Source: Bdellovibrio sp. (GTDB taxonomy: Bacteria > Bdellovibrionota > Bdellovibrionia > Bdellovibrionales > Bdellovibrionaceae). Taken from it: a stretch of DNA of 30,270 nucleotides. Location: assembly GCA_019104905.1 (NCBI GenBank), contig JAHRXB010000097.1:1-30270 (forward strand), given 5' to 3'. Shown in pieces: positions 22,137-30,270 of this stretch. The position numbers were made by a program, and so were the translations under genes. The notes under the pieces are model-generated. The model was given only the letters and a program-made list of their open reading frames with translations, was not told where the DNA came from and did no database searches. The first letter of the stretch is position 1; each line of letters opens with the position of its first letter.

Positions 22137-23894
22137 ATGCAAAGTCCCTCAGACAACTCACTTCTATTAAAACGTCCGCTTTGGTACTACATTAAAAATA
22201 ATCCCCGAGCTTTCAGCTTGGGGATGCTTTTTTTAGTGGTGACCAATGCTCTTGATGGCGTCTATCCGCTGATTATGAAAACAGCGATTGATCAAATTGA
22301 AAAGCAGTCTCCCCTCGATGAGATTGGCAAAACATGCTTGCTCTTTTTAGCCATCATGTCGGGCCTCGCCATCACTCGCTATGGGTGGCGCACTCATTTT
22401 GGAAGATTCCACACCTTTGCCGCCGAACACATTCGTCAGAAGCTGTTTCACAAAATCACTTCTTTGGGACCCAATTTTTTTCATAAAAATCAGGTTGGCG
22501 AGTTGATGAGCCTTCTCACCAATGACGTGCAATCCTTTCGACAAGCTATCGGCCCGGGGCTTTTGATTCTGGCCGATGGGGTGATCATTATTGCCGTAGT
22601 CCTTCCCATCATGATTACGATGAACTGGGAATGGACTTGGAAAACTTTGATCTTCCTTCCTCTGGTTCCTTTTCTGATCTGGAGGGTGATGCGCCTGATT
22701 CATGCCAACTACAAAGCCCAACAAGATCGTTTCTCAGAGCTGACGGGAGTCGCTCAGGAAACAGTGGGTGGCATTCGCGTCATTAAAAGCTTCGCCCAAG
22801 AAGACAACCGCACTCGCCTTTTTAATGGCGTCAGTTCGGCTTTCGAAAAAGCGTGTAATAAGGTCGCCCGTATTGACGCCCTTTTTATGCCCGTGATGGA
22901 GTTTGGCGTGACCTCAGGAAGCGTGATACTCCTCTTTATTGCCAAAGACGACGTCTATTCAGGCGCCGTCACCATCGGCACCTTTGTGGCCTTCCATCGC
23001 TATATTCAGAAGATGGTTTGGCCGATGACCGCACTAGGTATGGGGTTTTCTTACTTCCAAAAAGGTTATGCTTCTTTTGATCGCATCAAAGAAGTTCTCA
23101 ACACCGAGACCGACATCCCGGATAACGGCACCTATGTGATTGAGAAATTTGAAAGTCTTGAATTTAAGAATGTGTCTTACAAACACAAGGGCAGTTCTGT
23201 CTATGTACTCAAGGATAACTCCTTTTCTTTGAAATCCGGAGAGAGATTAGGAATCATGGGACCCGTGGGCGCCGGCAAAACTACATTGCAGCATCTTCTG
23301 TCGCGAATGTACCCTTTAGAAGAAGGGCAAATCCTGATCAACGGGATTCCCCTTGAAGACATCCAACAAGAGTCTCTTCGCAAGACGTTCCTTTTGGTTC
23401 CCCAAGAGGCCTTCTTGTTCAGCGAAAGTATCTCTGACAATGTCAGCTTTGGTCTGCGCGAAAAAGCTTCGGAAGAAGAAATTCTGCGCATGACGGAAAT
23501 CGTGGATCTCAGCAAAGAGATCGACTCTTTACCCCACAAGTACGACTCACAGTTGGGAGAAAGAGGCGTCAATCTTTCCGGAGGTCAAAAGCAGCGCCTG
23601 ACGATTGCGCGCGGCCTGATTATGAAAACTCCGGTCCTTGTCTTGGATGACTCACTTAGTGCCGTAGATACCAAAACAGAAAAAGCCATCGAAGAAGAGT
23701 TGGCGAAAAGCCACTCAACGATGAGTCGCATTATCGTGGCTCACCGTCTGTCTTCCCTGAAGGGCGTCGACAAACTCTTAATTCTTAAGGATGGCTGTGT
23801 GGAGGCCTGGGGGTCCTACGCAGAGGTCCTGAAGGTCAGCCCGACGTTCCAAAAAATCGTGCAAATTCAAGGTCAAGGGGATCACCATGAGTGA
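22137..23894 (+). CDS. ABC exporter half, MdlA/BmrC-like, with degenerate catalytic site
   Basis: This 585-residue half-transporter has six membrane helices (about residues 20-315) and a nucleotide-binding domain (about 345-575). Walker A is GPVGAGKTT near 375, the signature is NLSGGQKQR near 480, Walker B is VLVLDDSLSAVD near 500, and the H-loop is VAHRLSS near 535. In Walker B the usual catalytic Glu is replaced by Asp, as in MdlA and the degenerate-site half of heterodimeric exporters. It overlaps the second half-transporter by 8 bases, so the two should form one heterodimer. The substrate is unknown; drugs, lipids or peptides are all possible. The ribosome binding site is weak (AGAG), so coupling to the small upstream gene may help. 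Confidence 0.93.
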   Translation: MQSPSDNSLLLKRPLWYYIKNNPRAFSLGMLFLVVTNALDGVYPLIMKTAIDQIEKQSPLDEIGKTCLLFLAIMSGLAITRYGWRTHFGRFHTFAAEHIRQKLFHKITSLGPNFFHKNQVGELMSLLTNDVQSFRQAIGPGLLILADGVIIIAVVLPIMITMNWEWTWKTLIFLPLVPFLIWRVMRLIHANYKAQQDRFSELTGVAQETVGGIRVIKSFAQEDNRTRLFNGVSSAFEKACNKVARIDALFMPVMEFGVTSGSVILLFIAKDDVYSGAVTIGTFVAFHRYIQKMVWPMTALGMGFSYFQKGYASFDRIKEVLNTETDIPDNGTYVIEKFESLEFKNVSYKHKGSSVYVLKDNSFSLKSGERLGIMGPVGAGKTTLQHLLSRMYPLEEGQILINGIPLEDIQQESLRKTFLLVPQEAFLFSESISDNVSFGLREKASEEEILRMTEIVDLSKEIDSLPHKYDSQLGERGVNLSGGQKQRLTIARGLIMKTPVLVLDDSLSAVDTKTEKAIEEELAKSHSTMSRIIVAHRLSSLKGVDKLLILKDGCVEAWGSYAEVLKVSPTFQKIVQIQGQGDHHE

Positions 23895-25698
23895 AAACTT
23901 CATGCATGAAGATTTGGTGAAAACCAAAATCACCTATCCGCTTTTATTCAAAAGACTTTGGCCCTATGCTCGCAAAGAAAAGGTCCTTTTATTTTCGGCC
24001 ATCTTCGCCGTTGCTAGTGGCGCGATTGCCGCGCGTCTGATCCCCGCTTTGATTGGGTATGCGATCGATCACGGCGTAAAAGAAAAAGACTATTCCATCT
24101 TCACCCAAGTGGCCTACGTCTATCTTGTTCTAGAGATCTTTAGATCCTGTTTTTCATTCGCCAATGTTTATCTTTTCCAGATTTTCGGAAATAGAATGCT
24201 TTTTCATTTGCGTGAAGACCTGATGTCCCATGTGCAAAGACTGCCTATGCAGTTTTTCAATAAAACCCCCACGGGCCGCATCGTCACGCGTTTGACTAAC
24301 GACGTGATGTCTTTAGGGGAGCTTTTCACTGATGGCGTCATCTCCGTCTTCACTCACATCGTTATTATTATTTCCGTCGTGATCGCCTTGGCCTTCATTT
24401 CTTGGAAGCTGACTTTGGTTTCTTTGATTTTAGCGCCCTTCTTTATTGCCGCCTCCTTCTATTTAAGCAACCGCATCCGCGACATTCTTCGCGAACAGAA
24501 AAAGAAGCTTTCCTTAATCAATGCTTTTTTGGCGGAAAATCTGAACGGCATCAAGGTGGTGCAGCTTTACAACCGCGTGACCCGCAACCGAGAGCTATTC
24601 TCCAGCCTCTCCACGGACTATCGTGACACCAACATGCGCTCGATCCGCTCCTACGCGCTTATGCAACCCATCATGAATCTTTTTAATGCCGCGACAATCA
24701 CCTCGGCCCTTTATTTCGGTGGATTGCTGAGCGCACAGAACTCCATTGCGCTTGGTTCTTTGGTGGCTTTCCTTATGAACATTCAAGATTTCATCCCCCC
24801 CCTTCGCGAGATCCTGGAAAAGTACCAACAGTTTCAAAACTCTTTAACCAGCGCGGAACGGATCTTCACCTTGATGGATGAAGCCAAAGAGGCGGAGTCG
24901 GAACTTCTTCAAGCCCCCGAGGTTATTCGCGGTGATATTGAGATTCGCAATCTGAACTTTCAATACGAAAGTCATCTTCCTCTGGTTCTTAAAAACGTGT
25001 CCTTACAAATCAAGGCCGGTGAATCCATCGCTTTGGTGGGACGCACCGGCAGTGGGAAGTCGACGTTTATATCTCTTTTACAACGATTTTATGATGCCCC
25101 CGCAAAGTCGATTTTCGTCGACGGCCTGCCTTTAGAGCGCATCCCCAGAACTGAGATTCGGCATCACGTCGGAGTCGTTCAACAAGACAACTTTATTTTC
25201 AGAGGCACGATCAGAGAAAATATCGGCCTGGGAGACCCGCGCATTGGTGACGAGCAGATTGAAAAAGCCTGCGAGAAAACGGGCTATCTGGCCATGCTAA
25301 AGCGCACCGGAAGAAGTCTTGCCAGCCCGGTCGATGAACGGGGCGCTAATCTCTCTGTCGGGGAACGCCAGCTCATCGCCTTTGCCCGCATCTTGGCATT
25401 CAATCCCGACATCCTGATCCTGGATGAGGCCACCGCGAATATTGATTCTGAAAGTGAACATGTCATTCAGGAAGCGACCAAAGAAGTCACCAAGGGGCGC
25501 ACGAGCATCATCATCGCCCATCGTCTATCGACGATTGAACAGTGTGATCGTATTGTGGTTTTAAATCAGGGTGAGATCGTGGAAGTGGGCTCTCATGCGG
25601 AACTCATGAAAGCCCAGGGACTGTATTATCAGTTTGCTTCTTTAGGCTTAAAATCAACTTTGATGGATGCGTCCGCCGACGGCACCGCAGAACCATAA
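23887..25698 (+). CDS. ABC exporter half, MdlB/BmrD-like, with canonical Walker B
   Basis: This 603-residue half-transporter has six membrane helices (about 30-325) and a nucleotide-binding domain (about 355-590). Walker A is GRTGSGKST near 385, the signature is NLSVGERQL near 488, Walker B is ILILDEATANID near 515 with the catalytic Glu, and the H-loop is IAHRLST near 545. The signature departs from LSGGQ (LSVGE), just as in MdlB. Paired with the neighbour, one ATP site would be degenerate (neighbour Walker B plus this signature) and one catalytic. The last 70 bases overlap the convergent VWA lipoprotein gene. Confidence 0.93.
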   Translation: MSENFMHEDLVKTKITYPLLFKRLWPYARKEKVLLFSAIFAVASGAIAARLIPALIGYAIDHGVKEKDYSIFTQVAYVYLVLEIFRSCFSFANVYLFQIFGNRMLFHLREDLMSHVQRLPMQFFNKTPTGRIVTRLTNDVMSLGELFTDGVISVFTHIVIIISVVIALAFISWKLTLVSLILAPFFIAASFYLSNRIRDILREQKKKLSLINAFLAENLNGIKVVQLYNRVTRNRELFSSLSTDYRDTNMRSIRSYALMQPIMNLFNAATITSALYFGGLLSAQNSIALGSLVAFLMNIQDFIPPLREILEKYQQFQNSLTSAERIFTLMDEAKEAESELLQAPEVIRGDIEIRNLNFQYESHLPLVLKNVSLQIKAGESIALVGRTGSGKSTFISLLQRFYDAPAKSIFVDGLPLERIPRTEIRHHVGVVQQDNFIFRGTIRENIGLGDPRIGDEQIEKACEKTGYLAMLKRTGRSLASPVDERGANLSVGERQLIAFARILAFNPDILILDEATANIDSESEHVIQEATKEVTKGRTSIIIAHRLSTIEQCDRIVVLNQGEIVEVGSHAELMKAQGLYYQFASLGLKSTLMDASADGTAEP

Positions 25699-26609
25699 AA
25701 GCGAATCACATTCAAAGACTCGATATAATCCCATCCGTTCACGTTACTGCGTGGAACGGATTGCCCATTGATACTGACGGTAATGGTCTCTACCAAAGGC
25801 AATTTGGACAACTTGAAATCCGTGAGGATCTGATAGATCCGAGCCCGAATATTTGACACCGCTGAAGACAGATTCGTGCTGCAGATAGATTCTTGCACCC
25901 CTGCGGATTCTCGCACGATATCAATGAACGTCAGGCCTGACTCAGAATAGTCGTTGAAGGTTTTGCAGTTCACACTGGTCGGCAAGACGCCAATAAAGTT
26001 AAAGACCCACGAACGCGAGCCATCAACCCACGGACGCTTTAAACCATCCAGAAAATTTACATAGTGAGATACGGGACTGGAAACCGCACTCTTATCATTT
26101 TCATCTGACAAAGCAATGATCACCAAAAGAGCATCCTCACGGAAAAATCCTTTTCCCTCATTCGCCAGATAACTTGCGGAGAGCGCTCTCTCCATGGACT
26201 CAAGGCCACGCTCGTTATTACTGCCCGCCTCGCCGACGATCATTCGGTCCTTCAGACTATTGATGAGATCCGGCGTTGACGACGTAACATACTTCGGACT
26301 TCCGATAAAACGCCCCCCATCGGGATTCGTGCCCCCCATGCTGGTCGTGACCACGGCCATATGATAGTCCATCTTCAGTGAGTTGAGCTTCCCCACAAGA
26401 TCAGGAACCTGTGCACTCAAACTTTGCTGGTGTTTCAACATCGAGGAAGAGTTATCGACAATCCAAAGAATGTCGACCTTATTATTATAAGTAATACTTT
26501 GACCAAAGTTATCGGAGGCGGCAGGAAGATCGAACTTTACGTCCTGCGCACAAGCCGCCAATACGAAGACCGTTGCGACCATCCCCAATACTGAAAATTC
26601 CTTTTTCAT
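25629..26609 (-). CDS. Lipoprotein with von Willebrand factor A domain
   Basis: This 326-residue protein has a lipoprotein signal with lipobox LAAC (Cys20) and a VWA-like domain from about residue 44. The metal-ion-dependent adhesion site is DNSSS (Asp52-x-Ser54-x-Ser56). The middle contains GSNNERGLESMERAL and VIIALSDENDKS, as in this VWA group. The C-terminal 65 residues (KLPLVETITVSINGQSVP...) look like a small beta domain. It is probably held at the outer membrane and may bind a protein partner through metal. GAGGACTT precedes the ATG. It follows the PilZ gene by 35 bases and could be in the same unit. Which partner it binds is unknown. Confidence 0.87.
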   Translation of the reverse strand: MKKEFSVLGMVATVFVLAACAQDVKFDLPAASDNFGQSITYNNKVDILWIVDNSSSMLKHQQSLSAQVPDLVGKLNSLKMDYHMAVVTTSMGGTNPDGGRFIGSPKYVTSSTPDLINSLKDRMIVGEAGSNNERGLESMERALSASYLANEGKGFFREDALLVIIALSDENDKSAVSSPVSHYVNFLDGLKRPWVDGSRSWVFNFIGVLPTSVNCKTFNDYSESGLTFIDIVRESAGVQESICSTNLSSAVSNIRARIYQILTDFKLSKLPLVETITVSINGQSVPRSNVNGWDYIESLNVIRFYGSAVPSADASIKVDFKPKEAN

Positions 26610-26644
26610 AAGTCCTCTTTTTCCGGCGGTCCGAACTCAAATTT

Positions 26645-27436
26645 CTAGGCAGCTTTGGTTGTGAAGTTCTTTATGGATTCGCGCACGGATTGACTTAACG
26701 TCGTGAACTTCACTCCGTACTTCACAGCCTCGGCCTCGTGAGAAGAGGCCTCTTTGACAAATTGTTTGCTGACGATTTGACAAACGACATTGAAAGGAGG
26801 AACTCCATTGCCGGGTTGAAAATGAAGGAACAAGGATTGACCCGGCTGAAGATTTGGCGTGTCGATCAAAACACCCGCTCCTCCGGCACTGATCTCCAAA
26901 GCCTGACCACGGAAGACCGTCTTATTATTGTGAACAATCAACGAAGCTCCATAAGAAGCCCGTGCATGACGACGACGGAAAAAGATTTCCGCGACATCGG
27001 CATCATTGGACTCTTTCATCGAACGAATGCTTTTAGGTGAAAACTCTTCCAACTCTGCCACCCGTTTCCAATTTGGAAGTTTGGAGTGCCAAACATAGTC
27101 GTATTCAAAAAGAGCTTTTTCTTGCAGCATCTGAATCAGCTCCAACTGGCAAAAGGGGCCATAGTTGTTGCCGTCCTTTAGAAGGAACCACTCTTTTTCT
27201 TTTAGAGTGTTCTTGGGAGTCGGAGCCAACGGGGCTCCTGGACGAACGGAGGGCCTTTGCGCAAGCTTAGCTGCAAACTCGGGGTGTTCCACCAACATCA
27301 ACCACTCACCGATCGTTTCGTCATAGACGTAGTCAGTCCATTGATGCTCCTGGGATTCGATCTTTTTTAAGACTGTCTCATGTGTGTACGGACCAACATG
27401 AGTCCCATTGTTTGAAAGATAGTACTGTTTTGCCAT
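26645..27436 (-). CDS. Two GYF_2 domains plus PilZ domain, possible c-di-GMP effector
   Basis: The 263-residue cytoplasmic protein has two GYF_2-like domains, at about residues 3-55 (YYLSNNGTHVGPYTHETV, GEWLML) and 82-132 (WFLLKDGNNYGPFCQLEL, PNWKRV), and then a PilZ domain at about 152-258. PilZ domains usually bind cyclic di-GMP through RxxxR and (D/N)xSxxG. Here the first is present (RRRHAR, 154-159), but the second reads EISAGG (181-186), with Glu in place of Asp or Asn, so binding may be altered. GYF domains usually bind proline-rich peptides, so it may link a signal to a protein partner. AAGGAG lies upstream of the ATG. Confidence 0.86.
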   Translation of the reverse strand: MAKQYYLSNNGTHVGPYTHETVLKKIESQEHQWTDYVYDETIGEWLMLVEHPEFAAKLAQRPSVRPGAPLAPTPKNTLKEKEWFLLKDGNNYGPFCQLELIQMLQEKALFEYDYVWHSKLPNWKRVAELEEFSPKSIRSMKESNDADVAEIFFRRRHARASYGASLIVHNNKTVFRGQALEISAGGAGVLIDTPNLQPGQSLFLHFQPGNGVPPFNVVCQIVSKQFVKEASSHEAEAVKYGVKFTTLSQSVRESIKNFTTKAA

Positions 27437-27650
27437 TGTCCGATACTCCTTAAGAAGCCTATCGGCGCAAACAGGACCTGACTTAACTGTAGGAAATTAG
27501 ACATTTTATGAAGAATTGATTGCCGATTTTCGTCGAACTTTTAGGCAAAAATAAAGCTCAAGGGTTCCCCATAAGAACCGAAAAGCTAAGAGATATTCAA
27601 ATTGCCACTTAAACCAATGTGAGTTTATGGTGTTTATACAGAAAAAAGAC

Positions 27651-28562
27651 ATGAAACTAAGAAAAAACATCCTCATCGTGGACAACAACAGTGAACTCGA
27701 ACACTTGGTGAAAGAGCCCTTGTTGAAGCAATTGGAGAACTCCGGCGTGTCTCCTATTGTCGTGCGCGCCAAAGACGGTGCAGAAGCGGCTATCAAGTCT
27801 GAAAATCAAAAATTTGACGTCGTTCTGATTGATACCGAAGTCCCCCGTTTGATGGATGGGGGGTTTGTGTATGGCATTCATACTTACAAGAACACCCAAA
27901 ATGCAGACATTGTGGTAATCTCGCAAAAAGAACTGACGGATCTTCCCGATTCTTTGAAAGGCTCCAAGTTTTTCAAAAAACCTGTCAGTCCTGATGAGTT
28001 GATCAATGCTCTCATCAATCTTTTGAACACCCAACATCACGGACAAAGCAAAGATCCTCATGCCACAGCGGCCGCCGCTTCGAAATATGCCGTGGATGTT
28101 CGCGTGATCAATGCCATGATCAAGGCCACCTTAAATGTTTTCACTCAGTTTGGCGTCACCGGCATCAACATGGAAAAAGCCGGTCCAAAATCACCCCACG
28201 ATCCCTTGATGGGCGAAGTTTCTTCGGCGATTGATATTAAAAGTCAGTCCTTCCAGGGCTTTCTCAGTATTTCCTTCGACAAAGGAAGTTTCCTTGAGGT
28301 CGTCTCCCTCATGTTGATGGAGGAACAAACGGAGCTCACCCAAGAAAATCAAGATGCCGTGGGCGAGATCAACAATATTATCTTCGGTAATGCAAAATCA
28401 GAAATCACCAGTTATGGCGTGCAGATGACCGTTCCTCGTGTGCTCTTAGGTGCCAATCAAACGATTCCCTGCGCACAAGGGTCCGCCGGAATGATGATCC
28501 CCTTTTCAACAAGCAAAGGGAAATTTTATCTCACTGTGGTCGCGCTTCCTGTAAAAGAGTAA
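27651..28562 (+). CDS. Receiver domain fused to a CheX-like phosphatase domain
   Basis: The protein has 303 residues from the chosen ATG at 27651; an in-frame ATG at 27627 adds eight residues and neither has a strong ribosome binding site. Residues 5-125 are a receiver domain with Asp11, phospho-acceptor Asp61 in VVLIDTEVP, and Lys in FFKKPVSPDEL. Residues about 140-300 are CheX-like: the motif D-x3-E-x2-N occurs as DAVGEINN, followed by FGNAKSEI. CheX removes phosphate from CheY, so this fusion could be a regulated or self-acting phosphatase in a chemotaxis-like pathway. It diverges from the GYF-PilZ gene. The 190-base spacer holds no clear operator beyond a 5-bp GGTTC/GAACC repeat at 27563-27579. 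Confidence 0.85.
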   Translation: MKLRKNILIVDNNSELEHLVKEPLLKQLENSGVSPIVVRAKDGAEAAIKSENQKFDVVLIDTEVPRLMDGGFVYGIHTYKNTQNADIVVISQKELTDLPDSLKGSKFFKKPVSPDELINALINLLNTQHHGQSKDPHATAAAASKYAVDVRVINAMIKATLNVFTQFGVTGINMEKAGPKSPHDPLMGEVSSAIDIKSQSFQGFLSISFDKGSFLEVVSLMLMEEQTELTQENQDAVGEINNIIFGNAKSEITSYGVQMTVPRVLLGANQTIPCAQGSAGMMIPFSTSKGKFYLTVVALPVKE

Positions 28563-28567
28563 GCGCT

Positions 28568-28972
28568 TTATTCCATTGCTAAGGCCTTCTTCCACTCGGG
28601 CGTGGGTAAGATGAGCTTTCGCGCTTTCATATCAAAAAGACCAAATGTTAAAACAGCTTCACTGGCCACGGTGCCGTCCTCTTTGATCATCTGCTGCACC
28701 ATCTGACCCACTTTTCCTTCGTATTTAAGAAGTTGAGTGGTGATCGTGATGCTTTCGCGAAGTCGAATCTCTTTAATGAACTTTACATTCACCTCGAGAA
28801 TCACCGGCCCCTGCTGTCTTTGATGAATCTCATTAAAACCATAACCTCGCGGGGTGATGGACTCCCAACGAGCCTCTTCATACAAGGTTAGGTAAGTGGC
28901 ATTGTTCACATGTCCATAGGAATCTACGTGCTGTTCTTTAATTACAAGGGTGTACTGACTTGGTTCTGCCAT
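28568..28972 (-). CDS. Hotdog-fold acyl-CoA thioesterase (4HBT/FatB-like)
   Basis: The 134-residue protein from the ATG at 28972 has the single-hotdog thioesterase fold: HVDSYGHVNNATYLTLYEEARWE near the N-terminus, with the likely catalytic Asp in HVDSYGHVN, then VKFIKEIRLRESI and later VASEAVLTFGLFD. It should hydrolyse acyl-CoA or a related thioester in the cytoplasm. AAGGTG lies five bases before the ATG. A GTG at 28984, which overlaps the stop of the PhnD-like gene as GTGA, is an alternative start. It lies just after that gene on the same strand, so they may be co-transcribed. Substrate unknown. Confidence 0.88.
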   Translation of the reverse strand: MAEPSQYTLVIKEQHVDSYGHVNNATYLTLYEEARWESITPRGYGFNEIHQRQQGPVILEVNVKFIKEIRLRESITITTQLLKYEGKVGQMVQQMIKEDGTVASEAVLTFGLFDMKARKLILPTPEWKKALAME

Positions 28973-28980
28973 AGGCACCT

Positions 28981-29868
28981 TCACTTCACTTCTTGCGCCA
29001 AGGTCTTCAGCATCTCGCGCACGGAATCGTAATCCCCATCTGAAGACTTTTTAAAATTCGTGGCTCCCAACATAAGATCCACTGCCTTCTGCCCGTCCGG
29101 GGTGGCCACAAACTTTAAGAGCGCATTGATAATGACATCCTTCATCTCTTCCGGCATGTCTTTGCGAAAGACGATCGGATCGTTGGGAATGGGCTCGGAC
29201 AGCTCTATGATTTTAATCTTTTCTTCCACATCGGGATACTGGATTTTCACAAGACGGCGCGCATCCTCGATGTGCCCATTGCGAGGTGGACTATAATATG
29301 TCGCCCCCGCATCGACCTGGCGTTGATAAATCATAGATATCACCGAGTCGTGTTTCATCGCAAAAACCGTTTGCTTAGGTTCGATGTGACGATCTTTCAG
29401 AGTTTTCATCGGCAACAGATATCCTGACGTCGAAGCGGGATCGACAAACGCCACCTTCTTTCCCGTTAGATCTTTCAAAGTTTTGATCTTACTGTCCGCG
29501 CGAGCTAAAAACTGAGACTGGTAAGTTGCCAGTCCAAAACGAATCACCGTCAGACGTGCTTCGACACCGTATTTCTCGTGGGCCATATAATAACCATAAG
29601 TATTTATCGCCGCGACGTCGGCTCTCTTGGTGCCAAACGCTTCGACCACGGCGACAAACGACTGAGGAATCGTAATTTGATATTTGTAGGGCGTATTTTT
29701 TTCCAGATACTGCTTGAGCACTTCCGCATTGTCCGCCAAGACCTTGGCATCTACAGAGGGGACTAATTGAAATTTAATAGGATTTTTCTCGGTTCCTAAG
29801 ACATCTTTCTTGGACTGGCACGCCGTCAAAGAGACCATCAGGACTATCGTAGTAAAGAGTCTCATCAT
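28981..29868 (-). CDS. PhnD-like substrate-binding lipoprotein
   Basis: This 295-residue lipoprotein (lipobox LTAC, Cys17) belongs to the PhnD/phosphonate-type periplasmic binding proteins: IKFQLVPSVDAKVLADNAEVL at the start, VEAFGTKRADVAAINTYGYYMAHEKYG, KTLKDLTGKKVAFVDPASTSGYLLP and DPIVFRKDMPEEM. Related proteins bind phosphonate, phosphite or phosphate esters for ABC uptake. No permease or ATPase gene is beside it; the next gene encodes a thioesterase. It may serve a transporter encoded elsewhere or a sensor. The ribosome binding site is weak, and an ATG three bases later is equally possible. The ligand is not known. Confidence 0.86.
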   Translation of the reverse strand: MMRLFTTIVLMVSLTACQSKKDVLGTEKNPIKFQLVPSVDAKVLADNAEVLKQYLEKNTPYKYQITIPQSFVAVVEAFGTKRADVAAINTYGYYMAHEKYGVEARLTVIRFGLATYQSQFLARADSKIKTLKDLTGKKVAFVDPASTSGYLLPMKTLKDRHIEPKQTVFAMKHDSVISMIYQRQVDAGATYYSPPRNGHIEDARRLVKIQYPDVEEKIKIIELSEPIPNDPIVFRKDMPEEMKDVIINALLKFVATPDGQKAVDLMLGATNFKKSSDGDYDSVREMLKTLAQEVK

Positions 29869-29963
29869 GTGCTATTTGCCTCCGTCCTCATTATAGAAAA
29901 TCACCGTCTTCGGGCAAGAAAAGTCTTTGATTTCACTAGACTTGTATGGCTAGATGGCCCCAT

Positions 29964-30270
29964 ATGTTAGAGCAGATTCTTGTTAACATTCAGGACCTCA
30001 CCCGCAAGGGACAAAAGAGTCTCGTGGTGTTTGATTTGGACTCCACACTTTTCGATGTAAGCCCAAGACTTGAACGCATCCTTCTTGATTTTGCCGCTGC
30101 CCCCCTGAATCAAAAACTTTTCCCTGAGCAGGTCACCTTGCTTAAGAACATAAAAACTCTGCGCAGTGATTGGGGCATCAAAGGCGCCTTAGAGCGCGTG
30201 GGTCTTGATGGCCACCATGTGGAATTTCAAGAAGCCATTAAAGACTATTGGCAAAAAAGTTTTTTTTCGA
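29964..30270 (+). CDS. HAD-superfamily hydrolase, partial (runs off right edge)
   Basis: The frame starts at the ATG at 29964 and continues to the window edge, giving about 102 residues. The HAD motif I is clear: VVFDLDSTLFD with nucleophile Asp24 and Asp26. The cap region follows (SPRLERILLDFAAAPLNQKLFP). Such proteins are usually phosphatases or phosphomutases; the substrate cannot be told from this part. An in-frame ATG at 29946 is an alternative start; no strong ribosome binding site decides between them. It diverges from the PhnD-like gene across about 95 bases. Confidence 0.8.
   Translation, partial: MLEQILVNIQDLTRKGQKSLVVFDLDSTLFDVSPRLERILLDFAAAPLNQKLFPEQVTLLKNIKTLRSDWGIKGALERVGLDGHHVEFQEAIKDYWQKSFFS

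Noticed and set aside
27437..27626. Possible c-di-GMP riboswitch between the PilZ and receiver-CheX genes
   Set aside because: The conserved GEMM core segments are not found on either strand; only a weak 5-bp repeat is visible.
1..30270. Mobile elements, CRISPR arrays, tRNA or rRNA genes
   Set aside because: No transposase, integrase, phage gene, regularly spaced repeat or tRNA-like cloverleaf was recognised on either strand.

Overview
The window reads as a chromosomal segment of a Bdellovibrio-like bacterium (phylum Bdellovibrionota). This is inferred from the gene style: fused NuoCD, a double GYF_2 plus PilZ protein, a secreted YkuD-type L,D-transpeptidase, several Sec or lipoprotein signal peptides, tight gene packing and moderate GC. 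No rRNA, tRNA, CRISPR array, insertion sequence or phage gene is visible, and no gene-free stretch exceeds about 260 bases.

Region 1 (1-5141, minus strand) is part of the respiratory complex I operon, nuoB-nuoCD-nuoE-nuoF-nuoG. nuoG runs off the left edge and nuoA is not next to nuoB. Region 2 (5142-9134, plus strand) holds a secreted subtilisin-family protease, a YceI-like periplasmic protein, and an MNIO/DUF692 plus DUF2063 pair of the kind that modifies Cys-rich peptides. Region 3 (9131-10597) is a membrane chemoreceptor.

Region 4 (about 10800-19470) is the core of the window, a low-oxygen/nitrogen-oxide island. It contains two Crp/Fnr regulators, the anaerobic ribonucleotide reductase system nrdG-nrdD, NnrS, a hemerythrin-like HHE protein, a DUF2249 protein, and an operon of copper nitrite reductase with a fused cytochrome c (nirK), a NirV-like protein and a SCO-type copper chaperone. 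Five copies of one dyad, TTGATCNNNRTCAW, occur at its promoters. At least two sit exactly where a class II Fnr/Dnr activator would bind, 41.5 bases before the predicted start of transcription. Upstream of nrdG two good NrdR boxes, 32 bp apart, flank one of these dyads. No NO reductase is visible in the window.

Region 5 (19536-21875, minus strand) has the L,D-transpeptidase, a secreted protein of unknown function that is a hidden internal duplication of a Cys-containing domain, and an XRE-type regulator with a perfect 9-bp-arm operator upstream. Region 6 (21980-25698, plus strand) has a 46-residue basic protein followed by a heterodimeric ABC exporter of the MdlAB/BmrCD kind with one degenerate ATP site. 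Region 7 (25629-30270) has a von Willebrand-A lipoprotein, the GYF-GYF-PilZ protein, a receiver-CheX fusion, a hotdog thioesterase, a PhnD-like lipoprotein and the start of a HAD-family hydrolase cut by the right edge.
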